From Bacillus_BD sp963765265 (lineage in GTDB: Bacteria; Bacillota; Bacilli; Bacillales; Cytobacillaceae): DNA of 64,000 bases. The notes beneath the pieces are model-generated. The model was not told the DNA's origin. It worked only from the letters and a program-made list of their open reading frames with translations, and did not search any database. The stretch covers positions 1-64,000 of the forward strand of contig CAVXVN010000004.1 of NCBI GenBank assembly GCA_963765265.1. Direction: 5' to 3'. Below, piece after piece: positions 8,601 through 17,919 of this stretch. The number at the start of each line of letters is the position of its first letter. The stretch's first letter is position 1. A program made the position numbers and the translations under genes.

Positions 8601-8957
8601 AGTTCTTTTGAAGTTTGTGTTGCCAAATTGGATGTCGATCATTTAATGCTATTTGTTATTCTTTAACAAGTGTCAAGGTATGAATACTCTATACTTTAGC
8701 AAGAATTCCTATTAATTGATTAAATCGATTTGTATCTGAAATAAGGATTTACAAACCTTCTCACAGACGTCGAAAACAGAGACTATATTTCAGGTTTTCC
8801 TGTCTTTAAAGCGTTACTATGTGATGTAAAGAAAAAAGGGGAAATACAGTAAACTTTGATTTCCACAAAGGACATTGAAGGGTCTTTCTATTATCTACTG
8901 TTACTTTAACCCGGGTTAAATGGCTGTAAAAAACCCACGGAAGGAGGTTTTCATTCA
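8601..8957. other. Intergenic region with a possible coding remnant
   Basis: No intact gene is seen. A 35-codon open stretch on the + strand ending near 8851 (reading TNLLTDVENRDYISGFPVFK) looks protein-like but has no start or recognised family. A palindrome TTTAACCCGGGTTAAA lies near 8907. AAAACCCACGGAAGGAGGTTTT before 8950 could fold as a weak terminator for the cation efflux gene. Confidence 0.4.
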
Positions 8958-9894
8958 TTAAGTCTGCTCCTCGAAAAAGTCTCGTCCATATTGTCCATGT
9001 TCATTAATGGAAGGATGTTCAATTTGAATAGTTGAGTGTTCAAGACCATATTTTTCTGTTAACATTTTGTCAATAGCCGAAACAGTACTAAAATGCTTAC
9101 TGTCTTTACGTATGAATACATGGGCTGTTAAGGAGAAGTGGTCTGATGTAATTGTCCATAGATGTAGTTCATGAACGTCTTCAACGCCTTCGACTGATTG
9201 AATATCCTGACGAATTAAATCAAGGTCGAAATTTTTCTGGCACTGCTTCCATTAAGATAAGGTACGATTCGCGAATAATTTTTGCACCACCAATAAAAAT
9301 AACGCCGCCGATGATGATACTGATTAAAGGGTCAATAATTGTCAAATTTGTAAAATAGATCAAGATGGCTGAAATGATAACTCCGACAGAGTTCAATAAG
9401 TCCCCTATAAAGTGCCATAGTGCACTTTTGACATTCAGATTATTCTCTTCCTTCATACTGCGACTTAAAACAATCGTCAGAATAATATTGACTAACAAGC
9501 CAATGGAGGCAACGGTCAACATTAAGGGTAAATCCACTTCTCGAGGATTAATGATTCGTTTGATTCCTTCAATAAATATTCCTATTGCAATGACTGCCAA
9601 AGCAAGCCCGTTTAAAAATGAAGCTATAATTTCAAAACGAAGGTAGCCGAACGTATATTTTTTATTCGAATTTTTTGTAGCTAAGTAAATAGCTAACATA
9701 CTCAATCCTAAAGCTAGAACATCAGACATCATGTGGGCAGAATCCGATAATAGAGCCAGGGAATTTGATAATAATCCACCAACGATTTCTACAATCGTGA
9801 AAAATAAAGTGAGTATTAAAGTAATCCATAATGTTTTCTTTGATTTATGTTGTTCTTTAACGTGTTTTAGGTGGTGATAATCATATTTTTTCAT
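8958..9894 (-). pseudogene. czcD: Cation diffusion facilitator (CzcD-like), one frameshift
   Basis: This CDF family exporter of Zn, Co, Fe or Mn would be about 311 residues. Six membrane segments are visible, and the metal site motifs are SDSAHMMSDVLAL (TM2) and HFIGDLLNSVGVI (TM5), in the expected H-x-x-x-D pattern. A His-rich N-terminus (YDYHHLKHVKEQHK) precedes TM1. At about 9226 a run of five A (antisense) shifts the frame after EAVPE; with four A it reads NFDLDLIRQDIQSVEG and continues to a normal cytoplasmic domain ending RDFFEEQT. The change is in a homopolymer, so a sequencing error is likely. Confidence 0.88.
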
Positions 9895-9972
9895 TATTTT
9901 CCTCCATTTCTAGGTCAATCATATTATTTAAAAATAGGGTTGTCAATCTAATTGAGAAAATTTATTTATAAA

Positions 9973-9987
9973 TGAGAATGATTTTCG
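9973..9987. promoter_or_regulatory. Fur/Zur/PerR-like box upstream of the cation efflux gene
   Basis: TGAGAAT-G-ATTTTCG fits the 7-1-7 Fur-family pattern with three mismatches to TGATAAT-N-ATTATCA. It lies 79 bp before the CDF start on the opposite strand. Confidence 0.4.
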
Positions 9988-10038
9988 TGATATATTCAAA
10001 TGAAATTTAACATTTTAATTATTTTAGGTAATTATAAA

Positions 10039-10053
10039 TGATAATTATTATTA
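10039..10053. promoter_or_regulatory. Strong Fur-like box (7-1-7)
   Basis: TGATAAT-T-ATTATTA matches the Bacillus Fur consensus TGATAAT-N-ATTATCA at 13 of 14 positions. It lies between the CDF gene (145 bp away, minus strand) and the module at 10210, so either could be its target. AT-rich DNA gives such matches by chance. Confidence 0.45.
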
Positions 10054-10209
10054 ATTAAATTGATATTGATCGTTAATGTTTTTGTGGACTATTTTAATAA
10101 TAGAGATAAGTGAACGAATATTAGGAGTATTGACGAAAAAACGAAAAAATTATGTATAAATAATGTAATCGAGATTGTGAATGATTACACTTAAACGAAT
10201 GAAACATGT

Positions 10210-10476
10210 TTGTTCAAAAAAACAAAAACACTGAAAGTACATAAGATTAGAAAGTGGTTGATGCAACTCAAGCCCTTTTGGCATAACATAGAACAGTTGC
10301 AAAATAAAGAAGTGGATATTATGAGTAGTAATATTGAGAATGACGCTAATGCTGTTGATATTTTACAATTAGTTGGAAAATGGTTAACTACACAGGAAAA
10401 AATAAGACTTTTACAAAAACGAAAAGAAAATAGAGCTTTAAAAAAGGATCAACGATTAGGTTCAAAGAATGACTGA
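10210..10476 (+). CDS. Module copy 1, gene A: small protein with internal deletion
   Basis: An 88-codon frame from TTG 10210, or 51 codons from ATG 10321 behind a weak AAGTGGA site. It parallels 19994-20365 nearly base for base, but about 135 bp are missing between WLTT and TQEKIRLLQK. The deletion lies at short CACAGGA-type repeats. The lost part contains the TTGDAINLIWKEIALEND motif and most of a coiled coil, so this copy is probably defective. The upstream part (LKVHKIRKWLMQLKPFWHNI) is conserved in both copies, so the longer start may be real. The family is unrecognised. Confidence 0.5.
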   Translation: MFKKTKTLKVHKIRKWLMQLKPFWHNIEQLQNKEVDIMSSNIENDANAVDILQLVGKWLTTQEKIRLLQKRKENRALKKDQRLGSKND

Positions 10477-10548
10477 AATAAAAATAAAATTGATTATATA
10501 GGTCCCTCTTGCTGTTTTATTTGAGGAATTAGTTATGGGGTGAAGTTC

Positions 10549-10962
10549 ATGAATAAGAATAAAAGGATTTACAGAACTACTTCTGTCCTTCCAACAACAA
10601 CCAACAATAACGGTAATAACTTTAATAACTCTAATTCAACCTTAGGTAATTTTGAATATAAGCCACCTAACAATACTGGGGTAATCATAGGTATAATTGG
10701 CGGTGCATTGGCTACTGTGGGAGACGCTTTGGGGGCTATTGGAGCAATCATTCAACTAAATATAGATGTTCCTGCCGATTTTCAATCACAAGTAGATGCT
10801 TTTAAGTCAGATCAAGAGAAGGAAAAGATGCAAGAAGAGATTGATGATCTCAAAGGACAGGTGAAAGAGATTGATGATCTCAAAGGACAGGTGAAAGAGA
10901 TTGATGATCTCAAGGAACAGATGAAACAGCTTGAGAAAATAATTAAGAGTAACCAAAATTAA
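10549..10962 (+). CDS. Module copy 1, gene B: Gly/Asn-rich, hydrophobic and coiled-coil small protein
   Basis: 137 residues from ATG 10549 behind GGGGTG. The layout is a polar Asn/Thr-rich start (TTTNNNGNNFNNSNSTLG, about 14-32), a hydrophobic Gly-rich helix (IIGIIGGALATVGDALGAIG, about 48-68) and a heptad-like coiled coil (about 95-137) built from tandem EIDDLKGQVK units. The motif TVGDAL resembles TTGDAI of gene A, so the two may be distantly related. No signal peptide or known family is seen. Membrane association and oligomerisation are inferred. Copy 2 is at 20471. Confidence 0.65.
   Translation: MNKNKRIYRTTSVLPTTTNNNGNNFNNSNSTLGNFEYKPPNNTGVIIGIIGGALATVGDALGAIGAIIQLNIDVPADFQSQVDAFKSDQEKEKMQEEIDDLKGQVKEIDDLKGQVKEIDDLKEQMKQLEKIIKSNQN
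10837..10926 (+). repeat. Three 30-bp in-frame tandem repeats
   Basis: GAGATTGATGATCTCAAAGG plus ten further bases occurs at 10837, 10867 and (diverged) 10897, coding for EIDDLKGQVK decapeptides. The related gene at 20471 has only two units, so repeat number varies between paralogs. Confidence 0.85.
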
Positions 10963-10978
10963 GAGGTTACTCTTTTTT
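10945..10978 (+). terminator. Terminator overlapping the end of module gene B
   Basis: AAGAGTAACC, loop with the stop codon, GGTTACTCTT then T. The 10-bp stem includes the last codons of the gene. An equivalent hairpin ends copy 2. Confidence 0.85.
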
Positions 10979-11237
10979 AATTTATTTTCTTGATTTTGTA
11001 TGAATGATCCTGAGGTTTTCATACTAACACCAGAAAACAGAGTATCAGTACAGGAGGGCCGTCAACAGATAATGGTACAAAAAATGGTTCTGATGTGAGT
11101 TTTTTAGACAATCGGAATTTGATATTCTTTATAATATTAAACTACGAGAAAGGGGTTTAGGGTTATTCTGCATACTAGTACATCTCAGAATCATATGTTA
11201 GAATATTATTAAAATAAAATTATTAAAGAGGATTTTA

Positions 11238-12836
11238 ATGATGATAAAACAGGATGATTCGATTGTTATTCAAGCAAAAGAACGTTGTAAAGAGTACGGT
11301 CTTGATCCAACTATTATACCAACATTTTCCCAATGCTTATCTTCTGATGCTTATGCTAAGAAAATCAAGACATACTCTGAAATATTAGATATCGTAAAAT
11401 TTTTTGTAAATAAATTTCTCTCCTCAGTCGAAGGTACTCCGATGCTTGTAGTGGTAACAGATGACAAGGGACATATCCTAAGATTCGAAGGAGATTCGTC
11501 AATTTTAGACACTGTGAATCAATTGGGAATTAAAGAAGGAGTTCGTTATATTGAGAAAGATTTAGGCGTAACCGCTGTATCGTTAGCCCTTCGATATGAT
11601 CAACCTATTCAATTGGTAGGAGAAGACCATTACTGCCAAGTTTATCAAAATGCTGCTTGTTATAGTGTACCATTTCGATATAAAGGCAATAAAAAACCTG
11701 TAGGTACGATCTCGTTATTAACTTATATCCCATATGATAACCCATTGTTATTAGTTATGTTACATACCATCGTTGATTCTATAGAACGAGAACTTCTAGT
11801 TCGGGAAAAAAATAAGAAGCTTTTTATTTTGAATCAGGGACTACTTCAGACAAGTTATCAAGCAGTCATTGTTACAGATGCGCAAGGGGATATTATCGAT
11901 TGTAACGAAAATGGAAAACAAATATTAAAGTTAATGTCTTCAAAAAGAAGTGATTACGATGGTTCTAGTATTTTTTATGCAGAAAAGATAGGTTCCTATT
12001 TTATGAATGTACTTTCAGACAAACAAGAGATAGTAGGAATCGAAATATCAATAGATATAGATGGTGCTCTTCATTATTTTATTTTAGATGTTATCCCCAT
12101 TTTTGATGATAGGAATTCGCTCATTTACATGGTCGGAAGTCTTCGAGACATAAGTGAAATGAAAAAAGCGGAAGCTTACTTACGCAATTCTGAAAAGCTT
12201 TCTGTAGTGGGGCAGATGGCTGCAGGTGTTGCTCACGAAATCCGCAATCCATTAACAACCATTAAGGGAATGCTTCAGCTTTCAAAAGATCAATTCCAGT
12301 CTGATCATTACAAACTTCTCATGTCTGAAATTGACCGAATGAACTTCATTGTAAGTGAGCTTCTGGTTTTGGGAAAACCTCATGCCATTCATTATAGTGA
12401 GGTAGAGTTCATTTCAATATTGGATGATGTCTTGAAATTATTTGAAAGCCAGGCTGTGATGAATGGCATTTCTATTACGAGAGATATCAAGAGTTGCGGT
12501 AACATTTATTGCGACCCAAATCAAATCAAACAAGTATTTATAAATATTCTTAAGAATGCCACGGAAGCAATGCCTTATGGAGGAAATATTCATGTCATAG
12601 TGGATATTAAGGGGCCTTGGCAACTTATTCGCTTTGTAGATAATGGAGAGGGTATACCTGAAGACGTGTTGAACAAAATAGGACAGCCTTTTTGTACAAC
12701 GAAAAAAGATGGCAATGGTTTAGGTATTATGATGATCAAGAAAATCATTGATTCCCATAATGGGAAAATTCAATTTAACAGTCAAGTTAAATCAGGTACC
12801 ACAGTTGATATTCGCCTTCCCTTACTTAATTTGTGA
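11238..12836 (+). CDS. PAS-domain sensor histidine kinase (sporulation-kinase type)
   Basis: 532 residues. An N-terminal GAF-like sensor region (about 30-190, with VVVTDDKGHILRFEGD and DLGVTAVSLAL as in AcoR-type activators) is followed by a PAS domain (about 205-310, VTDAQGDIIDCNENG). A HisKA domain has phospho-acceptor His333 in VAHEIRNPLTTIKG, and a HATPase domain shows the N box NILKNATEAM, DNGEGIP and GNGLGIMM. There is no membrane segment, so it is cytosolic. No response regulator is adjacent. The H-box wording matches Bacillus KinA/KinE-type phosphorelay kinases; feeding Spo0F is inferred. Confidence 0.85.
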   Translation: MMIKQDDSIVIQAKERCKEYGLDPTIIPTFSQCLSSDAYAKKIKTYSEILDIVKFFVNKFLSSVEGTPMLVVVTDDKGHILRFEGDSSILDTVNQLGIKEGVRYIEKDLGVTAVSLALRYDQPIQLVGEDHYCQVYQNAACYSVPFRYKGNKKPVGTISLLTYIPYDNPLLLVMLHTIVDSIERELLVREKNKKLFILNQGLLQTSYQAVIVTDAQGDIIDCNENGKQILKLMSSKRSDYDGSSIFYAEKIGSYFMNVLSDKQEIVGIEISIDIDGALHYFILDVIPIFDDRNSLIYMVGSLRDISEMKKAEAYLRNSEKLSVVGQMAAGVAHEIRNPLTTIKGMLQLSKDQFQSDHYKLLMSEIDRMNFIVSELLVLGKPHAIHYSEVEFISILDDVLKLFESQAVMNGISITRDIKSCGNIYCDPNQIKQVFINILKNATEAMPYGGNIHVIVDIKGPWQLIRFVDNGEGIPEDVLNKIGQPFCTTKKDGNGLGIMMIKKIIDSHNGKIQFNSQVKSGTTVDIRLPLLNL

Positions 12837-12929
12837 TTTATCGAGCCTCCATTTTACCTCTGATAAAGGTAATTCAACCTTATTTTTTTAGTGAACTAAA
12901 GTTTGCAGGATAGAGTTCAATAAGTGTAC

Positions 12930-12960
12930 AAAAAAAGTAGCTCATTAAGCTACTTTTTTA
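12930..12960. terminator. Bidirectional terminator between kinase and flavin oxidoreductase genes
   Basis: AAAAAAAGTAGCT, loop CATTA, AGCTACTTTTTTA. It has A and T runs on both sides and serves the two convergent genes. Confidence 0.88.
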
Positions 12961-13002
12961 AACGATAACAAGTTGACTTATCTTTCAATAGGAAACCAGC
13001 CT

Positions 13003-14109
13003 TCAACCTCTAAAATTAATTTCCATAAAGGAGTTGGGATGATCAGTTTGATGCTGTTCGTTCTGTTTTAACTGTTGAGAAATCGTTTCTTCTTTATGAT
13101 TCTGTACTTTTTCAACCCAATGCGGATCAACAATTAGCGCTCGTCCAATCGCCACAAAATCTGTTTTTCCTTTTTCTAATAGGAGTGCTGCATCATCAGG
13201 CGTATGAATACTTCCTACACCAATTAGCGGTACACGCCCGTTAATATATTCAGCAATTAATTCTGTACGTGATTTTTCACTCACAATACCTCGACGTGGT
13301 TTTGCCCAAGCATCTGTTGTTGCAATATGCAAATAGTCAATATCTGCTTGGATTAACTCATCTATTAAAGAAAATGTTTCTTTCATTGTAATACCCGGTG
13401 TTTCCGGTTCTTCCGGTGAAAAACGATAACCAATTAAAAATGGTTTATTTGCATGTTTCTGAATGACCTTTTTAACTTCTTCGATAAGTTTTAATGAGAA
13501 GAGGAACGGATTTTCAAATACATCCTTTCGCTTATTTGAATGTGGTGAAACAAATTGTTGAATTAAATAGCCACTTGCTCCATGTAATTCAACACCATCA
13601 AACCCAGCTTCGATCGCTCGGCGTGTTGCTTCACCAAAATCAGTAATACTATCGTATACTTCTTCAGTCGTTAATGCTCTTGGTGCTTGTTTAATGCTAT
13701 AAAATCCACGGTCTTCAAGTGGAGCAATTGCGCTAGCACTTACGGTTTCTTCATTTGGAATAAGTCTTGGGACGGCTAAACGGCCACCATGATAAAGTTG
13801 AACAACACCTTTAGCACCACCAGAGTGAAGAACATCTGCTAATTTGGAAAGACCGTCAATTGTCCCATCATGATCAATTCCCATTTGCCCATCGAAACCT
13901 TTACCATTTTTCGAAACATAAGCACAAGCTGTAATCATCGTACCGACACCATTTGCACGTTCCTTGTAATAATTAAGTTCTTCCTGTGAAACATAGTCAT
14001 TCTCGTCAGCAGAAAAAGTTGTCATTGGTGCCATCATGAGACGGTTTTTTACATGAACACCACTTTTAAATGTATAATCTTGAAATAATTTTTGATAGTT
14101 TTCCTTCAC
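13003..14109 (-). CDS. Old-yellow-enzyme-type NADH:flavin oxidoreductase
   Basis: 368 residues from GTG 14109 behind AAGGAGAATT; the longer frame upstream lacks a site. The FMN TIM-barrel shows LMMAPMTTFSA at the start, substrate and flavin residues in VVQLYHGGRLA, the family signature ELHGASGYLIQQFVSPHSNK, and the phosphate-binding GVGSIHTPDDA and DFVAIGRALI near the end. It reduces activated alkenes or similar compounds with NAD(P)H. The IclR gene lies upstream on the same strand, 175 bp away, and could regulate it. Confidence 0.9.
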   Translation of the reverse strand: MKENYQKLFQDYTFKSGVHVKNRLMMAPMTTFSADENDYVSQEELNYYKERANGVGTMITACAYVSKNGKGFDGQMGIDHDGTIDGLSKLADVLHSGGAKGVVQLYHGGRLAVPRLIPNEETVSASAIAPLEDRGFYSIKQAPRALTTEEVYDSITDFGEATRRAIEAGFDGVELHGASGYLIQQFVSPHSNKRKDVFENPFLFSLKLIEEVKKVIQKHANKPFLIGYRFSPEEPETPGITMKETFSLIDELIQADIDYLHIATTDAWAKPRRGIVSEKSRTELIAEYINGRVPLIGVGSIHTPDDAALLLEKGKTDFVAIGRALIVDPHWVEKVQNHKEETISQQLKQNEQHQTDHPNSFMEINFRG

Positions 14110-14284
14110 TTCAATTCTCCTTTTAAAAAACACATCTCCATAAGTTGATGAGGTGCTTATTGAATTATACGTACTGTTATAGCATAATCGGGTCAAACTT
14201 CTAATTTTTTCTCAAACATATCAGTCATTCTATAAACAATGCTGCTTTGATTTTACTGATGGTAGGTTGTCATCTTTTCCATAA

Positions 14285-15040
14285 TTAATGAATATTTTCT
14301 AAAGCCTCAATTTCCTTCGTAATCGCTTTGCTGCCTGCATTTAGCTTTTGGGCTATTTGTTTTATATTGCCACGTGAAATTTGTTCTGCAGGTGCAGCAA
14401 TGGCTAATGCAGCAATTACTTTTTTATGACGAAATACAGGAACGGCTACACAACGGATACCGACGATCCGTTCCTCATCATCAAATGCATAGCCATCTTG
14501 ACGAATGGCCTTTAAATGATAACGAAATAGTTGAGAGTCTTGGAACGTATTTTCTGTCGCAGGTTCGAGGGACAATTTATCGAATAAAGGCGCTAACAGT
14601 TCTTCATCTAAATGGGCCAAAATGACTTTGCCTAAAGCCGATTGATGCAGTTTTGAACGATTTCCGATTTCTTCGTCTGCTGACTTTTGAAATGGAGCAT
14701 GTAAAACTTGCGTCATGACAAGATCAGTGCCATCCACTTTGCCTAAATAGGTACTCATCTGTAAATTTTGTGCGACCTGATAGATGGAATGTAAAGAAGC
14801 CCAATCCTTTTCGGAACGTTTTTCAAAACTGTCACAAAACATTTTATGATTGATAAAATATTGAGTTTGAATTTTATAGATATAATTCATCTCTTCTAAC
14901 GTGGATAATAATCGAAATGCCGTAGATTTACTTAGGTTGAGTTGATTCATCACTTCTCTCAACGTAATCCCTTGATGTTGTTTAACTAATTCTAAAACAA
15001 GAAGTCCTTTTTTCAGTGTTGATACTTCATTGTTTGCCAC
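14285..15040 (-). CDS. IclR family transcriptional regulator
   Basis: 251 residues. The N-terminal winged helix (about 5-65) reads STLKKGLLVLELVKQHQGIT and LNLSKSTAFRLLSTLEE. The C-terminal effector domain (about 75-245) includes LHQSALGKVILAHL, EERIVGIRCVAVPVF and AALAIAAP, all IclR landmarks. It is divergent from the aldo/keto reductase gene (158 bp between starts) and upstream of the flavin oxidoreductase, so it may control both. The ligand is unknown. Confidence 0.92.
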   Translation of the reverse strand: MANNEVSTLKKGLLVLELVKQHQGITLREVMNQLNLSKSTAFRLLSTLEEMNYIYKIQTQYFINHKMFCDSFEKRSEKDWASLHSIYQVAQNLQMSTYLGKVDGTDLVMTQVLHAPFQKSADEEIGNRSKLHQSALGKVILAHLDEELLAPLFDKLSLEPATENTFQDSQLFRYHLKAIRQDGYAFDDEERIVGIRCVAVPVFRHKKVIAALAIAAPAEQISRGNIKQIAQKLNAGSKAITKEIEALENIH

Positions 15041-15198
15041 TTGCTCACCTCATCTCCTAATAGTATAAATGCTTTAGACTTTTTGTCTCAAACGATAAGC
15101 AGAAGGAGTTTCATTATAATGAAACTTGAACGAAATAATTTGTGGATTTTATTTTTGGGAATTATGATAAGGCTAATCAATGATAGGAGGAAAAAGAC

Positions 15199-16140
15199 AT
15201 GAAATATACAACATTAAAAAATACAGAACTTAAAGTATCGGTGATTGGACTTGGTACCAATGCAGTTGGTGGGCATAATTTGTTTCAAAATTTAAATGAA
15301 GAAGATGGAAAAGACTTTGTAAGAGAAGCATTGAACAATGGGGTAAACTTTATTGATACAGCTGATATTTATGGTCTTGGACGTTCTGAAGAGTTAGTAG
15401 GTGAAGTATTAAAAGAATTTAAACGAGATGACTTTGTGATTGCAACGAAGGGAGCGCAACATTGGTATGAAGATGGTTCTGTAAAAACAGATAATCGTCC
15501 TGAATATTTACGAGAAGCAGTTGAAAAGAGTTTACAAAGGTTACAATTAGACTATGTAGACTTGTATTATTTACACTTCCCAGACAATGAAACACCTTTT
15601 GCAGAATCCATTGGTGAATTAGCTCGTTTAAAAGAAGAAGGAAAAATTCGTGCAATAGGGATTTCGAATGTTTCACTTGAGCAATTAAAAGAAGCGAATG
15701 CTAATGGTGATATTTCTGTTTTGCAATCACCTTATAATATGTTAGACGTTTCCGCTGAAGCAGAATTATTACCGTATTGTATTGAAAATAATATTTCCTT
15801 TATTCCATATGGTCCATTAGCATTTGGATTACTTGGTGGTGGTTTCACTAAAGACTCTAAGTTAGATGCACAAGATTGGCGCAATTCTGTTCCATTATTC
15901 AAAGGTGAGCAATTCCAACAAACACTTGAAATAGTTGACAAATTAAAAGAAATCGCAACACAAAAAGAAACGTCTCTTTCTAACTTAGCACTAGCTTGGT
16001 TACTTGCTCAAGAAGGTGTTGATGCAGTTATTCCAGGAGGCAAAAGAAAAGAGCGCATACTCGAAAACATTCAAGCGAGTGAAATTATTTTATCAACGGA
16101 AGAATTAAACATTATTAACGATATTCTAGTTAACAACTAA
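15199..16140 (+). CDS. Aldo/keto reductase
   Basis: 313 residues behind GATAGGAGG. The NADPH-dependent TIM-barrel shows the catalytic Asp and Tyr in NFIDTADIYGLG, the Lys in DDFVIATKG, the His in LYYLHFPDNETP, and the cofactor site AIGISNVSLEQL, QSPYNML and VIPGGKRKERI. It reduces aldehydes or ketones; the substrate is not evident. Next to a divergent IclR gene and a flavin oxidoreductase, it may belong to a small reactive-carbonyl detoxification set. Confidence 0.9.
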   Translation: MKYTTLKNTELKVSVIGLGTNAVGGHNLFQNLNEEDGKDFVREALNNGVNFIDTADIYGLGRSEELVGEVLKEFKRDDFVIATKGAQHWYEDGSVKTDNRPEYLREAVEKSLQRLQLDYVDLYYLHFPDNETPFAESIGELARLKEEGKIRAIGISNVSLEQLKEANANGDISVLQSPYNMLDVSAEAELLPYCIENNISFIPYGPLAFGLLGGGFTKDSKLDAQDWRNSVPLFKGEQFQQTLEIVDKLKEIATQKETSLSNLALAWLLAQEGVDAVIPGGKRKERILENIQASEIILSTEELNIINDILVNN

Positions 16141-16146
16141 TGTAAA

Positions 16147-16341
16147 ATGGAAGAAATGAATGAAAGATTCATAAGAGTAGAAGGAACCGTAAACAGAATT
16201 GAAGGTTCTCAAACTGAAGATGTGGTAGGAATGTTGAAAGTGACTCAAAAGAAAACAGATTTTGAAGTTGATTATCTGAACAATAAATTAACAGAGATGG
16301 ACAAGCGACTCTTCACCCTTGAGAAGAGAATTGAAAATTAA
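16147..16341 (+). CDS. Small coiled-coil protein of unknown function
   Basis: 64 residues starting 6 bp after the reductase stop, with no clear ribosome binding site, so translation may be coupled. The sequence is charged and heptad-like (ERFIRVEGTVNRIEG, then VDYLNNKLTEMDKRLFTLEK), suggesting one helical coiled coil. It may be the C-terminal remnant of a longer coiled-coil protein. A terminator follows at once. No function is recognised. Confidence 0.5.
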   Translation: MEEMNERFIRVEGTVNRIEGSQTEDVVGMLKVTQKKTDFEVDYLNNKLTEMDKRLFTLEKRIEN

Positions 16342-16347
16342 TCTTTA

Positions 16348-16378
16348 GAAGCACTGGTGAAAAACTAGTGCTTCTTTT
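16348..16378 (+). terminator. Terminator of the reductase transcript
   Basis: GAAGCACT, GTGAAAAAC, AGTGCTTC then TTTT. It closes the transcript of the two preceding genes. Confidence 0.85.
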
Positions 16379-16516
16379 CATTCAATAACGATATGCACTA
16401 CTCAGTTATTAATCAGTAGTACGCAGTTCGAATTCACTATGCAGGAGCTTATCCAGAACAAGGATAGCGTCTTATTTGATTTATCAGAGTATTGAGTTAA
16501 TCGTTTTGCTTTGAAT

Positions 16517-16591
16517 GGGACATGGGTTTGATGTGACCCCCAAATGTTAGAGTATAAATCTAACTTTTGGGGTGCACATCAGTTCACTGTC
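16517..16591. repeat. Large inverted repeat resembling paired IS ends
   Basis: Arms 16530-16551 and 16559-16580 match at 19 of 22 positions around a 7-base centre. The arm starts GATGTG and includes CCCCCAAA and GTTAGA. Outer GGGACA and TGTCCC extend the palindrome. The CCCCAAA-GTTAGA arms look like terminal repeats of some IS3-type elements lying back to back with no transposase between them. Confidence 0.6.
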
Positions 16592-16632
16592 CCCTTGTAA
16601 CTTTCTTTCGACATGTACCTGTGACCAAGAAT

Positions 16633-17919
16633 CTAATCCATTTTTGACCACTTAATGATGTTTTCAAGAAGAATGGCCAGTATAATTCCAATTAATAAGC
16701 CACTGCTTAAAAGTGGTCTAACAAGCATTGGGATGGACCCAAACATCTCAACAGGTATATTCATAATGGCAATTCCTAATAAAACCGGAGCAGCAATCCG
16801 ATAAATGGTCTTAGGGGTAAAGTTTATTCCATTTAAATTGGAAAGCGCCCCACTAAACAGCTGTAAATAAGCAACAAATAAGACGGCGTTACCTACACTT
16901 ACTGGTAGAGTAGAAAAGAGATGACTAAGTGCAGGAACTAATCCAAGAACGATAAACATAGCCGCACCAATAATCATTGGTAAGGCTTGATAAATTTGTG
17001 TTGATTGTAAAAATCCTATTGAAGATATATAAGGGGCATAAGGAACCATTCCAAATGCTCCTGAAACAACAGAATTCATACCGGTAAATACAAATGACCT
17101 TCTGTACTGATTATCAGATGTCGTAGCGTTGACCATTGGTTCAAACCCTTTGATGGAAGCTACGGTATTGGTTGTATTAACTAATCCAGTAAGGACCGCA
17201 AATACAATGAGACCTAGACTAAAAGTTGGCTTCCCCCAAGGAAAAAGATGAAGAATCTTTGTTGAAGAAACGACTTCAGTTGGCTGCGCTGGAAAGAAAA
17301 CCGCATAAATAATCCAACCTGTTACGATTCCAATCAAAATCGAAAAGTTACGGATGACAGCGTGTCCTTTTACATTAATGAATACGACAAGAATGATTAG
17401 GAATATGGACAAAGCGGCAGTCGGCAGATGAATTTGATCTCCTGTTGACAAGCCAAGCATTCCTTTTGTGAAAATCCCAATCAACTGTGCCGCTAACAAA
17501 AATAACACCGTACTCATGACCACGGGTGTAAATAAGCGCTTTAATACTTTCCCCATTCCAAGTGCCCCGAGAACCATAATCAGGATTCCAGATAGGATAA
17601 TCCCAACCGAAAGACCACCACCTAGTTCACTGGCAGTCAATCCTGCAGAAGATGCGGATGCACTTATGCTTAAAATGGCTCCCCACCATATTCCAGATTG
17701 TCCTTCCATTAGTGGGTATTTGTGTCCAATACATGCTTGAAGAATACAGGCAACACCTGTAAAAATAAATGACCTTTGTAGCGCACTAGCTACCTCCACG
17801 GAGGATAAATCAAATGCATCCCCAATCGTTATCGGGATGACCACCGTGTTCGCAAACATAAAAAAAAGCCATTGTAATCCGGCAAAAAACATCGTAGATG
17901 ATGATGACTTTTGATACAT
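16633..17919 (-). CDS. Uracil/xanthine permease family (NCS2) transporter
   Basis: About 428 residues from ATG 17919 with GGAGG 8 bp upstream; the TTG at 17934 overlaps that site. Around 12-14 hydrophobic segments are present. NCS2 landmarks are LQWLFFMFANTVVIPI at the start, LMEGQSGIWWGAILS, and LTGLVNTTNTVASIKG with GAFGMVPYAPYISSIG in the substrate region. It is a proton-coupled importer of a purine or pyrimidine base in the inner membrane; the exact base is uncertain. No purine riboswitch is seen upstream. Confidence 0.88.
   Translation of the reverse strand: MYQKSSSSTMFFAGLQWLFFMFANTVVIPITIGDAFDLSSVEVASALQRSFIFTGVACILQACIGHKYPLMEGQSGIWWGAILSISASASSAGLTASELGGGLSVGIILSGILIMVLGALGMGKVLKRLFTPVVMSTVLFLLAAQLIGIFTKGMLGLSTGDQIHLPTAALSIFLIILVVFINVKGHAVIRNFSILIGIVTGWIIYAVFFPAQPTEVVSSTKILHLFPWGKPTFSLGLIVFAVLTGLVNTTNTVASIKGFEPMVNATTSDNQYRRSFVFTGMNSVVSGAFGMVPYAPYISSIGFLQSTQIYQALPMIIGAAMFIVLGLVPALSHLFSTLPVSVGNAVLFVAYLQLFSGALSNLNGINFTPKTIYRIAAPVLLGIAIMNIPVEMFGSIPMLVRPLLSSGLLIGIILAILLENIIKWSKMD

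Noticed and set aside
9152..9358. Plus-strand frame opposite the CDF gene
   Set aside because: The minus strand encodes clear CDF sequence here, so this is a shadow.
10837..10926. Possible CRISPR-like direct repeats
   Set aside because: The units are contiguous with no spacers and code for an in-frame coiled coil. No CRISPR array or cas gene was seen anywhere in the window.
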